From Pseudonocardia halophobica (GTDB taxonomy: Bacteria > Actinomycetota > Actinomycetes > Mycobacteriales > Pseudonocardiaceae), in the NCBI RefSeq assembly GCF_027922425.1, contig NZ_BSFQ01000037.1:42934-75791 (forward strand): a stretch of 32,858 bases of DNA. The letters are read 5' to 3'. The position numbers and the translations under genes were made by a program. Below the pieces are notes generated by a model. That model ran no database searches and had not been told where the DNA came from. It saw only the letters and a list, made by a program, of their open reading frames with translations. Position 1 is the first letter of the stretch; the number at the start of each line of letters is the position of its first letter. Positions 15,529-23,391 of this stretch are shown piece after piece.

Positions 15529-16163
15529 GCGAACAGCGGGGAGCCGTAGGTGTCGGCGAAGACGGTGTCCTCGACCGGTCCGCGGCTGAGCTTGCGGGGG
15601 AAGCCCTTGGCCGGGTAGCCGATCGCGACGTGCGCAGCGGTGATGATCCCGTCCGGGATGTCGAGCAGCTTGCGCACCTCCGGCTCGGAGTGGCAGAGCA
15701 GCGTGGTGACGGCCGACGCCACGCCCTGGTCGCGCAGCGCCAGGCAGAAGTTCTGCATGGTCGGGTAGATCGACGCGCCGCCGACCACGGACAGCCGGCC
15801 GAGCTCGTGGTCGGTCGGGTGCAGCCCGTCGAGCTCGGCGCAGACCACCACGATCGCGGGGGCGTCGGCGAGGTGCTCGGCGAAGTGGTCGGCGTCGGCG
15901 ACGGCCTTGGGCACGGCCCCGACGCGGACGTCGCCGATCCCGACCCCGGCCAGGTAGGCCTTCCACGGGGGCAGGTAGAGGTCGGCGAGCGCGCGCTTGC
16001 GCTCCGAGTCGCGGACCACGACCCAGCGCAGCGGCTGCCGGTTGCCGCCCTGCGGACCGAAGCGGGCGGCGTCGAACGCGCGGTGGAGCACCTCGTCGGA
16101 CACGGGGTCCGGGGTGAAGTACCGGCAGGTGCCGGTCGTGCGCATCGCCTCGGTCAGCTCCAT
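15525..16163 (-). CDS. Nitroreductase-family FMN oxidoreductase
   Basis: This 212-residue flavoprotein of the nitroreductase superfamily probably binds FMN at a dimer interface and uses NAD(P)H. The N-terminal segment MRTTGTCRYFTPDPVSDEVL replaces the classical RRSxRxF loop, and FGPQGGNRQPLRWVVVRD is the conserved phosphate/substrate loop. The C-terminus has the GYPAKGFPRKLSRGPVEDTVF end typical of the branch. The start is ATG 16163 with a GGGAG ribosome-binding site about 8 nt upstream. It is the first gene of a three-gene operon and is divergent from the monooxygenase. It might supply reduced flavin or reduce an enoyl intermediate; neither can be decided from sequence. Confidence 0.9.
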   Translation of the reverse strand: MELTEAMRTTGTCRYFTPDPVSDEVLHRAFDAARFGPQGGNRQPLRWVVVRDSERKRALADLYLPPWKAYLAGVGIGDVRVGAVPKAVADADHFAEHLADAPAIVVVCAELDGLHPTDHELGRLSVVGGASIYPTMQNFCLALRDQGVASAVTTLLCHSEPEVRKLLDIPDGIITAAHVAIGYPAKGFPRKLSRGPVEDTVFADTYGSPLFA

Positions 16164-16172
16164 CGCTGTCTC

Positions 16173-16188
16173 CCTGTCCGCGGTTAGG
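16173..16188. promoter_or_regulatory. Operator copy near the nitroreductase start
   Basis: CCTGTCCGCGGTTAGG matches the perfect palindrome CCTAACCGCGGTTAGG at 16261-16276 in 14 of 16 bases. It begins 10 bp upstream of the nitroreductase ATG, so bound protein would block that operon. Confidence 0.65.
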
Positions 16189-16259
16189 TGTCGGTGGGGA
16201 GCATGGAGTGGTCCTCGACACCCGTCAAGGCCCTCTTTGCCGCGCGATCTTCCCCATCC

Positions 16260-16277
16260 GCCTAACCGCGGTTAGGC
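16260..16277. promoter_or_regulatory. Perfect 18-bp palindromic operator before the monooxygenase
   Basis: CCTAACCGCGGTTAGG, with one further paired base on each side, is a perfect 18-bp palindrome 25 nt upstream of the monooxygenase ATG. With the near copy at 16173-16188 it frames the divergent promoter region. The linked TetR at 13362-13985 is the likely binder. Confidence 0.8.
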
Positions 16278-16301
16278 TTTCGCTGACGAGGAGGTCCGCC
16301 G

Positions 16302-18242
16302 ATGGGGTTCGTGCCGTTCGCGCCGGAGCGCGCGCCGATCGACCGTGCCGCGCTGGTCGCGGCCCTGGAGGAGGCGAACCTCCCGTCGCTGGTCGCGGTG
16401 CTGTACCAGCTGACCGGCGACCGGCGCTGGCTCGCCGACCCCTACCGCCCCACCCGCAGCCGCGGGATGGAGGACAACGACCCGGGCGGCTTCCCGCCGG
16501 AGATCCGGGCCGAGATCCGGGCCGCCGCCGCCGACGCCGTGTGCGCGTGGGCCGACGGGGCGCCGGTCGCGGTGCCCGCGCCGACCGGCGAGACGCTCGC
16601 CGGGATCATGAGCGTGGCCGTCGGCGAGGACGTGCCGCTCGAGTACGCCGAGATGACCGCCGAGGACATGGGCTTCGCCCCGGTCGCGGTGCGCCGGGCC
16701 CCGGAGGGCGCCCCGCGGGCGATCGTGATCGGCGCCGGCGTGTCCGGGATGCTCGCGTCGATCCGGCTCGCCGAGGCCGGGATCGACCACGTCGTCCTGG
16801 AGAAGAACGCCGACGTCGGCGGCACCTGGCTGGAGAACGCCTACCCCGGCGCGGGCGTCGACACCCCCAGCCACCTGTACTCGTACTCCTTCGCGCCGCG
16901 CGACTGGACCACCCACTTCGGCAAGCGCGACGAGGTGTGGGAGTATCTGCGCGCCGTCGCCGACCGGCACGACCTGCGCGAGCGGATCCGCTTCGGCACC
17001 GAGGTCGTGGCCGCGACCTGGGCGGACGGGCGCTGGACGGTCCGGACGACGACCGGTGAGGAGCTCACCGCCGAGGTCGTGATCACCGCGACCGGCCAGC
17101 TCAACCGGCCGAAGATCCCGCCGATCCCCGGCCTGGACCGCTTCCGCGGCCCGCTCTTCCACACCGCCGAGTGGCCCGCCGACCTCGACCTGACCGGGAA
17201 GCGGGTCGTGGTGATCGGCACGGGCGCGAGCGCGATGCAGGTCGTGCCCGCCGTCGCCGAGCGGGTGGCGCACCTGACCGTCTTCCAGCGCTCGCCGCAG
17301 TGGGTCGCGCCCAACGAGGTCTACTTCTCCCCCGTCCCCGGGGGCGCCCGGTACCTCGTGGAGAACGTGCCCTTCTACCGGCTGTGGTACCGCACCCGGC
17401 TCGCGTGGAACACCAACGACCGGGTGCACCCCGGGCTGCAGAAGGACCCGGCGTGGGAGCACCCCGAGCGCTCGGTGAACGCCCTCAACGACGGCCATCG
17501 CCGCGTGTTCACCCGGTACCTGGAGGCCGAGCTCGCGGGCCGGCCCGATCTCGTCGCGAAGGCGCTGCCGGACTACCCCCCCTTCGGCAAGCGGATGCTG
17601 CTGGACAACGGCTGGTTCGCGGCGCTGCGGCGGGAGGACGTCACCCTGCTCACCGAGGCCGTGGCGGAGGTGACGGAGACCGGGGTCCGCGGCGCCGACG
17701 GGACCGAGGTCGAGGCCGACGTGGTGGTGCTCGCGACGGGCTTCCACACGCACCGGGTGCTGTGGCCGATCGAGGTCCGCGGCCGCTCCGGCCGCCGGAT
17801 CGACGAGGTCTGGGGCCCGGAGGACGCGCACGCTCACCTGGGCATCACCGTGCCGGACTTCCCGAACCTGTTCCTGACCTGCGGCCCGGGCACCGTCCTC
17901 GGGCACGGCGGCAGCTACATCACCATCGCCGAGTGCCAGGTCCGCTACATCGTGGACCTGCTGGTCACGATGGCCGAGCGGGGCATCGGCACGGTCGAGG
18001 TGCGGCCGGAGGTGGAGGCGGACTACGTGCGGCGCCACGACGAGGCGCACGAGGCCATGATCTGGACCCACCCCGGCATGCGGAACTGGTACCGCAACGC
18101 CGCCGGGCGCGTGGTCTCCGCGCTGCCCTGGCGGATCGTCGACTACTGGCGGATGACGCGCGAGCCCGACCTGCGGGACTACAGGGCCGAGCCGGCCTTC
18201 CAGTCCGCCCAGCTCAGCTCCCAGTCCCCGTACGTGTCGTAG
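16302..18242 (+). CDS. Type I Baeyer-Villiger monooxygenase, HAPMO-like
   Basis: This 646-residue FAD/NADPH monooxygenase would insert oxygen next to a ketone to give an ester or lactone. The FAD Rossmann motif GAGVSG lies at residues 144-149, the BVMO fingerprint FxGxxxHxxxW at 281-291 (FRGPLFHTAEW), and the NADPH Rossmann motif GTGASA at 306-311. The N-terminal extension of about 140 residues and the total length fit the 4-hydroxyacetophenone monooxygenase (HAPMO) group rather than the roughly 540-residue cyclohexanone or phenylacetone types. ATG 16302 has a GAGGAGG site 8 nt upstream. The palindromic operator lies just upstream. The 3' end overlaps the convergent L,D-transpeptidase gene by 64 nt. 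The substrate is not known; an aryl or long-chain ketone is a reasonable guess. Confidence 0.93.
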   Translation: MGFVPFAPERAPIDRAALVAALEEANLPSLVAVLYQLTGDRRWLADPYRPTRSRGMEDNDPGGFPPEIRAEIRAAAADAVCAWADGAPVAVPAPTGETLAGIMSVAVGEDVPLEYAEMTAEDMGFAPVAVRRAPEGAPRAIVIGAGVSGMLASIRLAEAGIDHVVLEKNADVGGTWLENAYPGAGVDTPSHLYSYSFAPRDWTTHFGKRDEVWEYLRAVADRHDLRERIRFGTEVVAATWADGRWTVRTTTGEELTAEVVITATGQLNRPKIPPIPGLDRFRGPLFHTAEWPADLDLTGKRVVVIGTGASAMQVVPAVAERVAHLTVFQRSPQWVAPNEVYFSPVPGGARYLVENVPFYRLWYRTRLAWNTNDRVHPGLQKDPAWEHPERSVNALNDGHRRVFTRYLEAELAGRPDLVAKALPDYPPFGKRMLLDNGWFAALRREDVTLLTEAVAEVTETGVRGADGTEVEADVVVLATGFHTHRVLWPIEVRGRSGRRIDEVWGPEDAHAHLGITVPDFPNLFLTCGPGTVLGHGGSYITIAECQVRYIVDLLVTMAERGIGTVEVRPEVEADYVRRHDEAHEAMIWTHPGMRNWYRNAAGRVVSALPWRIVDYWRMTREPDLRDYRAEPAFQSAQLSSQSPYVS

Positions 18243-19402
18243 ACCGGCAGCGGCGGGCCGCCCGAGTTGGTGATCTCGACGACGTCGCCGATGCCGAAGT
18301 GGTCGAAGAACCACTGGGCGTCGGCCGGCGCGAGGTTGACACAGCCGTGCGACACGTTGGAGCTGCCCTGCTGCCCGACGGACCACGGTGCGGAGTGGAC
18401 GAACTCGCCGTCGTTGGAGATCCGCTCGTCGAGGTCGACCTTCTCCCGGTAGTAGCCGGGCTGGCCCTGGCAGACACCGTAGGTGCAGGAGTCCATGATG
18501 ATGGACGGCTGCTTGTCCGAGATGACGTGCGGGCCGGTGTGCGACGGGAAGCCGGGCGAGCCGAGGCTGATGTTCATCGTCTTGACCAGCTGGCCGTTGT
18601 CGAAGATCTGCATCTGCTCGGTGGCGCCGTCGGCCTTGGCGACCCAGCTGTCGTGCACCTTCACCGTCATGGTGCGGTCGGTGGAGCCGTAGGTGCCGGC
18701 GCCGAGGTCCACGCCGTAGAGGTCGGCCTTGACGCTCAGCGTGGTGCCCGGCTTCCAGTACTGCTGCGGCCGGTAGTGCACCTCGGTGTCCGAGATCCAG
18801 TACCAGCTGCCGGCCTGTACGGGGCTGGAGGTCACCGTGAGCGCCTTCTCGGCGGCCGCGCGGTCCGTGATCGCGTGGTCGAACCGCACCACGATCGGCT
18901 GTCCGATGCCGACCGTCGGCACCGAGTTCGGCGCCGGGATGAACGACGGGTAGGCCTCGGCCTTCGGGGCGACGGTCGCGACGGTGCCGTCGGTGTGGCC
19001 GGGCGCCTGGTCGCGGTCGAGCGTGTCGACGGCCACGGCGTAGGTGGCCGAGTAGGCGAGGTCGCCGGTGGAGGTCCAGGTGTGGCCGTCCGGCGCGAGG
19101 GTCCCGTCGACGGCCTTGCCGGTCGCCGTGTTCGTGACGTGCACGGCCTGCGCGGTGCCGTCCGCGACGCTCACGGTGATCGGCTGGGTGGGGTTCAGCG
19201 GCGTGCCCTGATCCGGCGTGATGTGGACGACGGGGGCGGGCGCGGCGTCGACCGTCGGCAGCCCGGCGAGGGGGGCGAGCGCGTCCGCCCCGAACGCGCC
19301 GGCCGCGGCGCTCGGGTGGCTGCCCACGAGGACCCCCAGACCGAGCACGACCACGGTCGCGACCCCCAGCGCGGTGGAGCCCCACCGTCGCGTCACCTTC
19401 AT
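18179..19402 (-). CDS. L,D-transpeptidase (LdtMt2-like), exported
   Basis: This 407-residue enzyme forms 3-3 cross-links in peptidoglycan. The N-terminal basic stretch and hydrophobic helix (MKVTRRWGS, then TALGVATVVVLGLGVLV) are a signal peptide or anchor; no lipobox Cys is present. Two Ig-like domains follow (about 60-150 and 155-260), then the YkuD catalytic domain with H352-G353-C354 in SHGCVNL and an upstream conserved His in FVHSAPW. The Trp-rich C-terminal tail (YGDWELSWADW) is typical of mycobacterial-type Ldts. ATG 19402 was chosen because of the GGAGG site 9 nt upstream; an ATG at 19435 would add 11 Arg-rich residues. It overlaps the monooxygenase tail by 64 nt. Confidence 0.95.
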   Translation of the reverse strand: MKVTRRWGSTALGVATVVVLGLGVLVGSHPSAAAGAFGADALAPLAGLPTVDAAPAPVVHITPDQGTPLNPTQPITVSVADGTAQAVHVTNTATGKAVDGTLAPDGHTWTSTGDLAYSATYAVAVDTLDRDQAPGHTDGTVATVAPKAEAYPSFIPAPNSVPTVGIGQPIVVRFDHAITDRAAAEKALTVTSSPVQAGSWYWISDTEVHYRPQQYWKPGTTLSVKADLYGVDLGAGTYGSTDRTMTVKVHDSWVAKADGATEQMQIFDNGQLVKTMNISLGSPGFPSHTGPHVISDKQPSIIMDSCTYGVCQGQPGYYREKVDLDERISNDGEFVHSAPWSVGQQGSSNVSHGCVNLAPADAQWFFDHFGIGDVVEITNSGGPPLPVYDTYGDWELSWADWKAGSAL

Positions 19403-19471
19403 CCGCACCGTCCTCCGCCGTCGACCGCGGAACATTCTGGCGACGTGAGCACGACCACCCGGCAGCGGTAC

Positions 19472-19498
19472 GCGAACGTCCCGATCGGGCGTTTTCGC
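19472..19498. terminator. Imperfect palindrome between lipoprotein and L,D-transpeptidase genes
   Basis: The arms GCGAACGTCCCGA and TCGGGCGTTTTCGC pair with one bulge and one mismatch around CCCGATCGGG. It lies downstream of the lipoprotein gene and upstream of the transpeptidase start, so it may be a terminator or a regulatory site. Confidence 0.4.
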
Positions 19499-19517
19499 AG
19501 GTGACGAAGCGGACAGA

Positions 19518-19967
19518 TCACCGGCCCACGGCGGCGACGAGGGCCCGGAGCGCCTCCTGCATCGAGGCCAGGTCGGGCCCGCACGCCGACGCCGGCCCGG
19601 GCGGGGCGCCGACGGGGATGCACTGGTCCTGGGTGAACCGGTTGACCGCTCCGTCGACGGCGTCGGCCGCCTTCGTCAGTGCCTGCGGCGAGGCCACCTC
19701 GCGCGCCTCGGCGCGCGCGGCGGGCACCACGTTCTGCACCTCGCGGACGAACCGCGCACAGTCCGGGTAGATCTGCTCGGCCGGTCTCGTGGCGCACTCG
19801 TCGAGGGAGATCGAGGCGAGCTTGGTCCGCAGGGCGGGGAGGGTGAGGCTGGGTGCGCCGTCGCCGCCCGAGCTCGCCGCGTGGGTGCTCGACTCGCCGC
19901 ACCCCGCGAGCGCGGCGAGGGCCACGGCCACCACGGCCGCCAGGCGGGCGGTTCGGAACGTGCTCAC
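19518..19967 (-). CDS. Cysteine-containing lipoprotein of unknown function
   Basis: The 149-residue product starts at GTG 19967 and has a lipoprotein signal peptide: STFRTARLAAVVAVALAALAGC, with lipobox LAGC and the lipid-bearing Cys at about residue 23. The mature part is mainly helical, with four further Cys (in DECAT, YPDCARF, QDQC and SACGP) that could form two disulfides outside the membrane. No known domain is recognised. A longer frame upstream exists but would destroy the signal peptide. A -10 motif lies 7 nt before the GTG and contains the yidC stop codon. It could be transcribed alone or with the upstream yidC pair. Confidence 0.8.
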   Translation of the reverse strand: MSTFRTARLAAVVAVALAALAGCGESSTHAASSGGDGAPSLTLPALRTKLASISLDECATRPAEQIYPDCARFVREVQNVVPAARAEAREVASPQALTKAADAVDGAVNRFTQDQCIPVGAPPGPASACGPDLASMQEALRALVAAVGR

Positions 19968-19974
19968 CCCTCCG

Positions 19975-19980
19975 ACCCTA
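19975..19980 (-). promoter_or_regulatory. -10 element TAGGGT for the lipoprotein gene
   Basis: TAGGGT on the minus strand ends 7 nt before GTG 19967 and fits TANNNT. Its first three bases are also the yidC stop codon. Confidence 0.5.
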
Positions 19981-20904
19981 GGCGCCCCGCCGGGCCCGGG
20001 CCGCCGTCGCCCCAGTTCTGCGGATCGGCTTCTGCCCCGGGCGCGGGGCGACGGCCGGGGTGCGGACGGGTGCACGGACCGGGGCCGGCGGTTGCTCGCG
20101 CTCGACGATCCGGCCGATCACGTGCTGCTGCCCGAGCGTCCAGGCGTTGCTGGTCAGCCAGTAGACGAGGATCGCGATCGGGAACGGGAAGAACAGGCCG
20201 CCGACGATCGCGCCGAGCGGGAAGAGCCACGGGGTCAGCCTCATGACGCCGGTGATCTGGGCCGTCTGCGGGTCGGTCGCCGGCTGCTGCTGCCGCAGGG
20301 ACCGCCGCGCGGTGACGTGCGTCGCGACGGCCGCGAGCAGCATCAGCGGCACCGCGACGGCGACCACCGAGATCCGGTCGACGGGCGCGCCGAACGAGTC
20401 CAGCAGGCCCTGCGGCATCGAGACGTAGGCGGAGAGCGGCGCCCCGAACAGCCGGGCCTCGAGGAAGGACCGCACCTCGTCCGGGCCGAAGACGTAGTTC
20501 GCGATCGCGGCGTTCTGGTCGAACGTCAGGCCGGGCCGGTTGAAGTAGCGCAGCACGTGCAGCAGCGCGACGAACACCGGGATCTGCACGAGCACCGGCA
20601 GGAACGAGCCGAGCGGCGAGACGCCGTGCTCGCGGTGCAGCTTCATCGTCTCCTCCGCGAGCTTCTGCTTGTCACGGCCGTGCCGCGTCCTGAGCTCGGC
20701 CAGCTGCGGGGCGATCCGGCGCATGCGCTGGGCGGAGCGCATCTGGCTCAGCACCGGCCTGATCATCAGCGCGCGCAGGGTCAGGACCAGGAACACCACG
20801 GACAGGGCCCACGCCACGCCGCTGCTCGGGCCCAGGACCAGGCCGAACGCCTGGTGCCAGAACCACATGACGGCGGACACGGGGTAGTAGAGGAAGTCGA
20901 GCAC
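19978..20904 (-). CDS. yidC: YidC/Oxa1-family membrane protein insertase
   Basis: This 308-residue insertase helps place helices into the cytoplasmic membrane. The first helix follows the N-terminal MLDFLYYPVSAVMWFWHQAF; the conserved cytoplasmic hairpin is SQMRSAQRMRRIAPQLAELRTRHGRDKQKLAEETMKLHREHGV; the hydrophilic-groove core includes PLGSFLPVLVQIPVFVALLHVLR. The last helices contain FPFPIAILVYWLTSN. The C-terminus is basic. The start is GTG 20904 with a GGAGGTGGAGG site. This is not the usual rnpA-linked yidC locus; the pairing with a small membrane gene suggests a second copy. Confidence 0.95.
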   Translation of the reverse strand: MLDFLYYPVSAVMWFWHQAFGLVLGPSSGVAWALSVVFLVLTLRALMIRPVLSQMRSAQRMRRIAPQLAELRTRHGRDKQKLAEETMKLHREHGVSPLGSFLPVLVQIPVFVALLHVLRYFNRPGLTFDQNAAIANYVFGPDEVRSFLEARLFGAPLSAYVSMPQGLLDSFGAPVDRISVVAVAVPLMLLAAVATHVTARRSLRQQQPATDPQTAQITGVMRLTPWLFPLGAIVGGLFFPFPIAILVYWLTSNAWTLGQQHVIGRIVEREQPPAPVRAPVRTPAVAPRPGQKPIRRTGATAARARRGA

Positions 20905-20982
20905 GGTGCACCTCCACCTCCCGGAGCGGGAGGGAGTCGGGTTCTCGGGACAGGCGAGAGCCCGGCGGCGCGACGTGGGGAA

Positions 20983-21285
20983 CTACACCGCCGGGAGGAG
21001 ACCCGACGGCGCGCGTGCGCGCGTGCGACCCGGCGCGTCCGGGTCGAGCTGGCGGAGGACCCGCGAGCGGGAGGCGCGGCGGTGCCGGTGCCGGCGGACC
21101 GCCGCGGAGCCGCAGGCGGAGGTCGCCCGCAGGACGGCCGACGCGTGCCGCGCCAGCCCGATCGCCCAGAGCGCGGCACCGACGACGCCGAGCAGCACGC
21201 TCGGCTCGGCCGCCACCAGGGCCCACCCGGTGAGGAGCAGCCCGAGCAGCAGCAGCCCGCTGCGCCTGCCCGCTCCCCCTGTCAC
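20983..21285 (-). CDS. Small two-helix membrane protein upstream of yidC (DUF6412-like?)
   Basis: This 100-residue protein starts at GTG 21285 with two close hydrophobic helices (SGLLLLGLLLTGWALVAAEP and VLLGVVGAALWAIGLARHA) and a very basic C-terminus of about 45 residues. It sits 78 nt upstream of yidC on the same strand, so co-expression is likely. Small proteins of this form, which I recall as DUF6412, accompany the second yidC in many actinomycetes; that family name is from memory and is uncertain. The function may be linked to membrane insertion. A shorter or longer start is possible. Confidence 0.65.
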   Translation of the reverse strand: MTGGAGRRSGLLLLGLLLTGWALVAAEPSVLLGVVGAALWAIGLARHASAVLRATSACGSAAVRRHRHRRASRSRVLRQLDPDAPGRTRARAPSGLLPAV

Positions 21286-21351
21286 GGGTCCATGGTGGCA
21301 CAGCGAGCACCCCTCCCGCCGCGACCGAGCGCGCCGGCGGGGCCGCGGCGG

Positions 21352-21357
21352 TAGCGT
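21352..21357 (+). promoter_or_regulatory. -10 element TAGCGT for nei
   Basis: TAGCGT ends 6 nt before GTG 21364 and fits TANNNT, giving a leaderless or near-leaderless transcript for the DNA glycosylase. Confidence 0.5.
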
Positions 21358-21363
21358 CGGGGG

Positions 21364-22197
21364 GTGCCCGAGGGCGACACCGTCCACCTGGCCGGGAAGC
21401 GCCTGAACGGGGCGCTTACCGGGCACGTCCTGCTGCGCGGGGAGATCCGGCACCCCCGGCTCGCGGGCGTCGACCTGGTGGGGCTCGGGGTCGTCGGCGT
21501 CGCGTCGGTGGGCAAGCACCTGTTCACGCGGTTCGACGACGGCCGCAGCCTGCACAGCCACTTCCGCATGGACGGCGCGTGGCACCTCTACCGCCCCGGC
21601 ATGCGGTGGCGGCGGCCCGGCTACGAGGCCCGCGCGGTGCTGGAGGTGCCGGAGCGGGTGGCCGTGGGGTTCGCGCTGCACGACCTCGAGCTGCTGCCGA
21701 CCGCGGAGGAGTCCCGGCTCGTCGGGCACCTCGGCCCCGACCTGCTCGACCCGACCTGGGGACCGGAGCAGGAGGCCGAGGCGCTTCGCCGGCTCACCGC
21801 CCGCGCCGACCACGAGCTGGGCCTGGCGCTGCTGGAGCAGCGGGTCATGGCCGGCGTCGGCAACCTCTACAAGACCGAGATCTGCTTCCTGCTCGGGCTC
21901 TCGCCGTGGACGCTCGTGCGGGACACCCCGGACCTGCCCGGCGTCGTCGCGCTGGCCCGCAAGCTCCTTCTGGCGAATGCCGACCGGCCCGAGCAGACCA
22001 CCACGGGCTCGCTGCTGCCCGCCGAGGCGCACTGGGTCTTCGAGCGCGGCGGCCGGCCCTGCCGCCGCTGCGGCACCCGCATCCGGGTCGCCGAGCAGGG
22101 CGACGGCGTGTACGCCCGGGTCGCCTACTGGTGCCCGCGCTGCCAGCCCGGCCCGGCCCCGCGGCCGGCCCGCACCCGTCGCCCGCTCCGGCGCTGA
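21364..22197 (+). CDS. nei: Fpg/Nei-family DNA glycosylase (Nei2-like)
   Basis: This 277-residue bifunctional glycosylase/AP-lyase removes oxidised bases. The N-terminal PEGDT, with catalytic Pro2-Glu3 after loss of the start residue, identifies the Nei rather than the Fpg branch. The helix-two-turn-helix segment is VMAGVGNLYKTEICF, and the C-terminal zinc finger has CRRC and CPRC pairs (residues about 236-260). GTG 21364 is fixed by the PEGDT motif. In M. tuberculosis and others nei2 follows lhr directly; here about 9 kb separates them. A strong hairpin follows the gene. Confidence 0.96.
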   Translation: MPEGDTVHLAGKRLNGALTGHVLLRGEIRHPRLAGVDLVGLGVVGVASVGKHLFTRFDDGRSLHSHFRMDGAWHLYRPGMRWRRPGYEARAVLEVPERVAVGFALHDLELLPTAEESRLVGHLGPDLLDPTWGPEQEAEALRRLTARADHELGLALLEQRVMAGVGNLYKTEICFLLGLSPWTLVRDTPDLPGVVALARKLLLANADRPEQTTTGSLLPAEAHWVFERGGRPCRRCGTRIRVAEQGDGVYARVAYWCPRCQPGPAPRPARTRRPLRR

Positions 22198-22235
22198 GAA
22201 ACGGACGCAGAGAAACGACGGACGCCGAGAACGAC

Positions 22236-22271
22236 GGACGCCGCCCCTCCCGGGCGGGAGGGGCGGCGTCC
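22236..22271. terminator. Strong bidirectional terminator hairpin
   Basis: A perfect 16-bp GC-rich stem (22236-22251 with 22256-22271) with a 4-nt loop lies between the convergent nei and pspA genes. It is preceded by near-repeats of AACGACGGACGCCG. Confidence 0.85.
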
Positions 22272-22283
22272 GATCGGGAACCG

Positions 22284-23099
22284 TCAGGCGGTGCCGGGCT
22301 GCTGCTGCCCTTGCGGGGTGCTCTGCGGGGCCGCCGGGATCTGCTGGGTCGGCTTCTCCTCCGACCCGGAGATCGGGGTGCCGGCCATCGACGCGCGGAT
22401 CTGCTCCAGCCGGTTGGCGCCCGCCATGTCGACGGTCGCCTGCTGCACCTCGAGCATCCGGCCCTGGACCGAGTTCTGCGCCAGCTCCGCCGAGCCGATC
22501 GCGTTGGCGTAGCGCCGCTCGATCTTGTCCCGAACCTCCTCCAGCGACGGCGTGTTGCCCGGCGCCGAGAGCTCGGTCATCTGCCGCAGCGAGGCCGCGG
22601 CCTGCTCCTGCATCTTCGCCTGCTCGAGCTGGCTGAGCAGCTTCGTGCGCTCGGCGATCTTCTGCTGCAGCATCATCGAGTTGCGCTCCACGGCCTGCTT
22701 GGCCTGCGCGGCGGCGCCGATCGACTGGTCGTGCAGCGTCTTGAGGTCCTCGACCGACTGCTCGGCCGTGACCAGCTGGGTGGCCGTGGCCTGCGCGGCC
22801 TGCTCGTACTGCTGCGCCTTCTGCTCGTCGCCCTGGGCCCGCGCCTGGTCGGCGAGGACCAGCGCCTGGCGCGCCGACGCCTGCAGCTTCTCGATCTCCC
22901 CCAGCTGCCGGTTGAGCTTCATCTCCAGCTGGCGCTGGTTGCCGATGACGGCCGCCGCCTGCTGCGAGAGCGCCTGGTGCTGGCGCTGTGCGTCCTCGAT
23001 GGCCTGCTGGATCTGCACCTTCGGGTCCGCGTACTCGTCGACCTTCGACGAGAACAGGGCCATCAGGTACTTCCAGGCCTTCGTGAAACCGTTGGCCAT
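22284..23099 (-). CDS. pspA: PspA/IM30 phage-shock membrane-stress protein
   Basis: This 271-residue ESCRT-III-like protein binds and protects stressed membranes. The N-terminal segment MANGFTKAWKYLMALFSSKVD is the amphipathic membrane-binding helix, and residues about 25-220 form long coiled-coil helices (many Gln, Ala and Glu). The C-terminus of about 40 residues is Pro/Gln-rich. It corresponds to Rv2744c, which follows clgR in M. tuberculosis. The start ATG 23099 has a GGCGGAG site. The 292-nt interval between clgR and pspA (23100-23391) holds no convincing gene; a promoter may lie there, but I saw no clear motif. Confidence 0.95.
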   Translation of the reverse strand: MANGFTKAWKYLMALFSSKVDEYADPKVQIQQAIEDAQRQHQALSQQAAAVIGNQRQLEMKLNRQLGEIEKLQASARQALVLADQARAQGDEQKAQQYEQAAQATATQLVTAEQSVEDLKTLHDQSIGAAAQAKQAVERNSMMLQQKIAERTKLLSQLEQAKMQEQAAASLRQMTELSAPGNTPSLEEVRDKIERRYANAIGSAELAQNSVQGRMLEVQQATVDMAGANRLEQIRASMAGTPISGSEEKPTQQIPAAPQSTPQGQQQPGTA

Positions 23100-23391
23100 C
23101 TGCTCCGCCTACCTCCGAGTGCGAACCGGGTACCGCCTCCACCGAGCGGCCCGCGTGTGTCCCCCCGCGACCGCCGAGCGGTGCTCTTGCGCCCATCGTG
23201 GCATCGCCACGGCCTCGGGTGCCACCGCGTGCGGACGATATCGGGGATCGTCCGGAGGCCGCCCTCGGGGCGACCCGGGTCCCAGGCTACCGGGCCCGGG
23301 CGGCGCAGTACGGGGAGATCGGACGAACCGGACAGCAGTGGGCGCACTCCACCCACAGGCGGATCTCAGGCGGCCGGGAACCCGGGCCGGA

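Noticed and set aside
23100..23391. A small gene between clgR and pspA
   Set aside because: No frame with good codon use, start and ribosome-binding site was found; treated as leader or promoter region.
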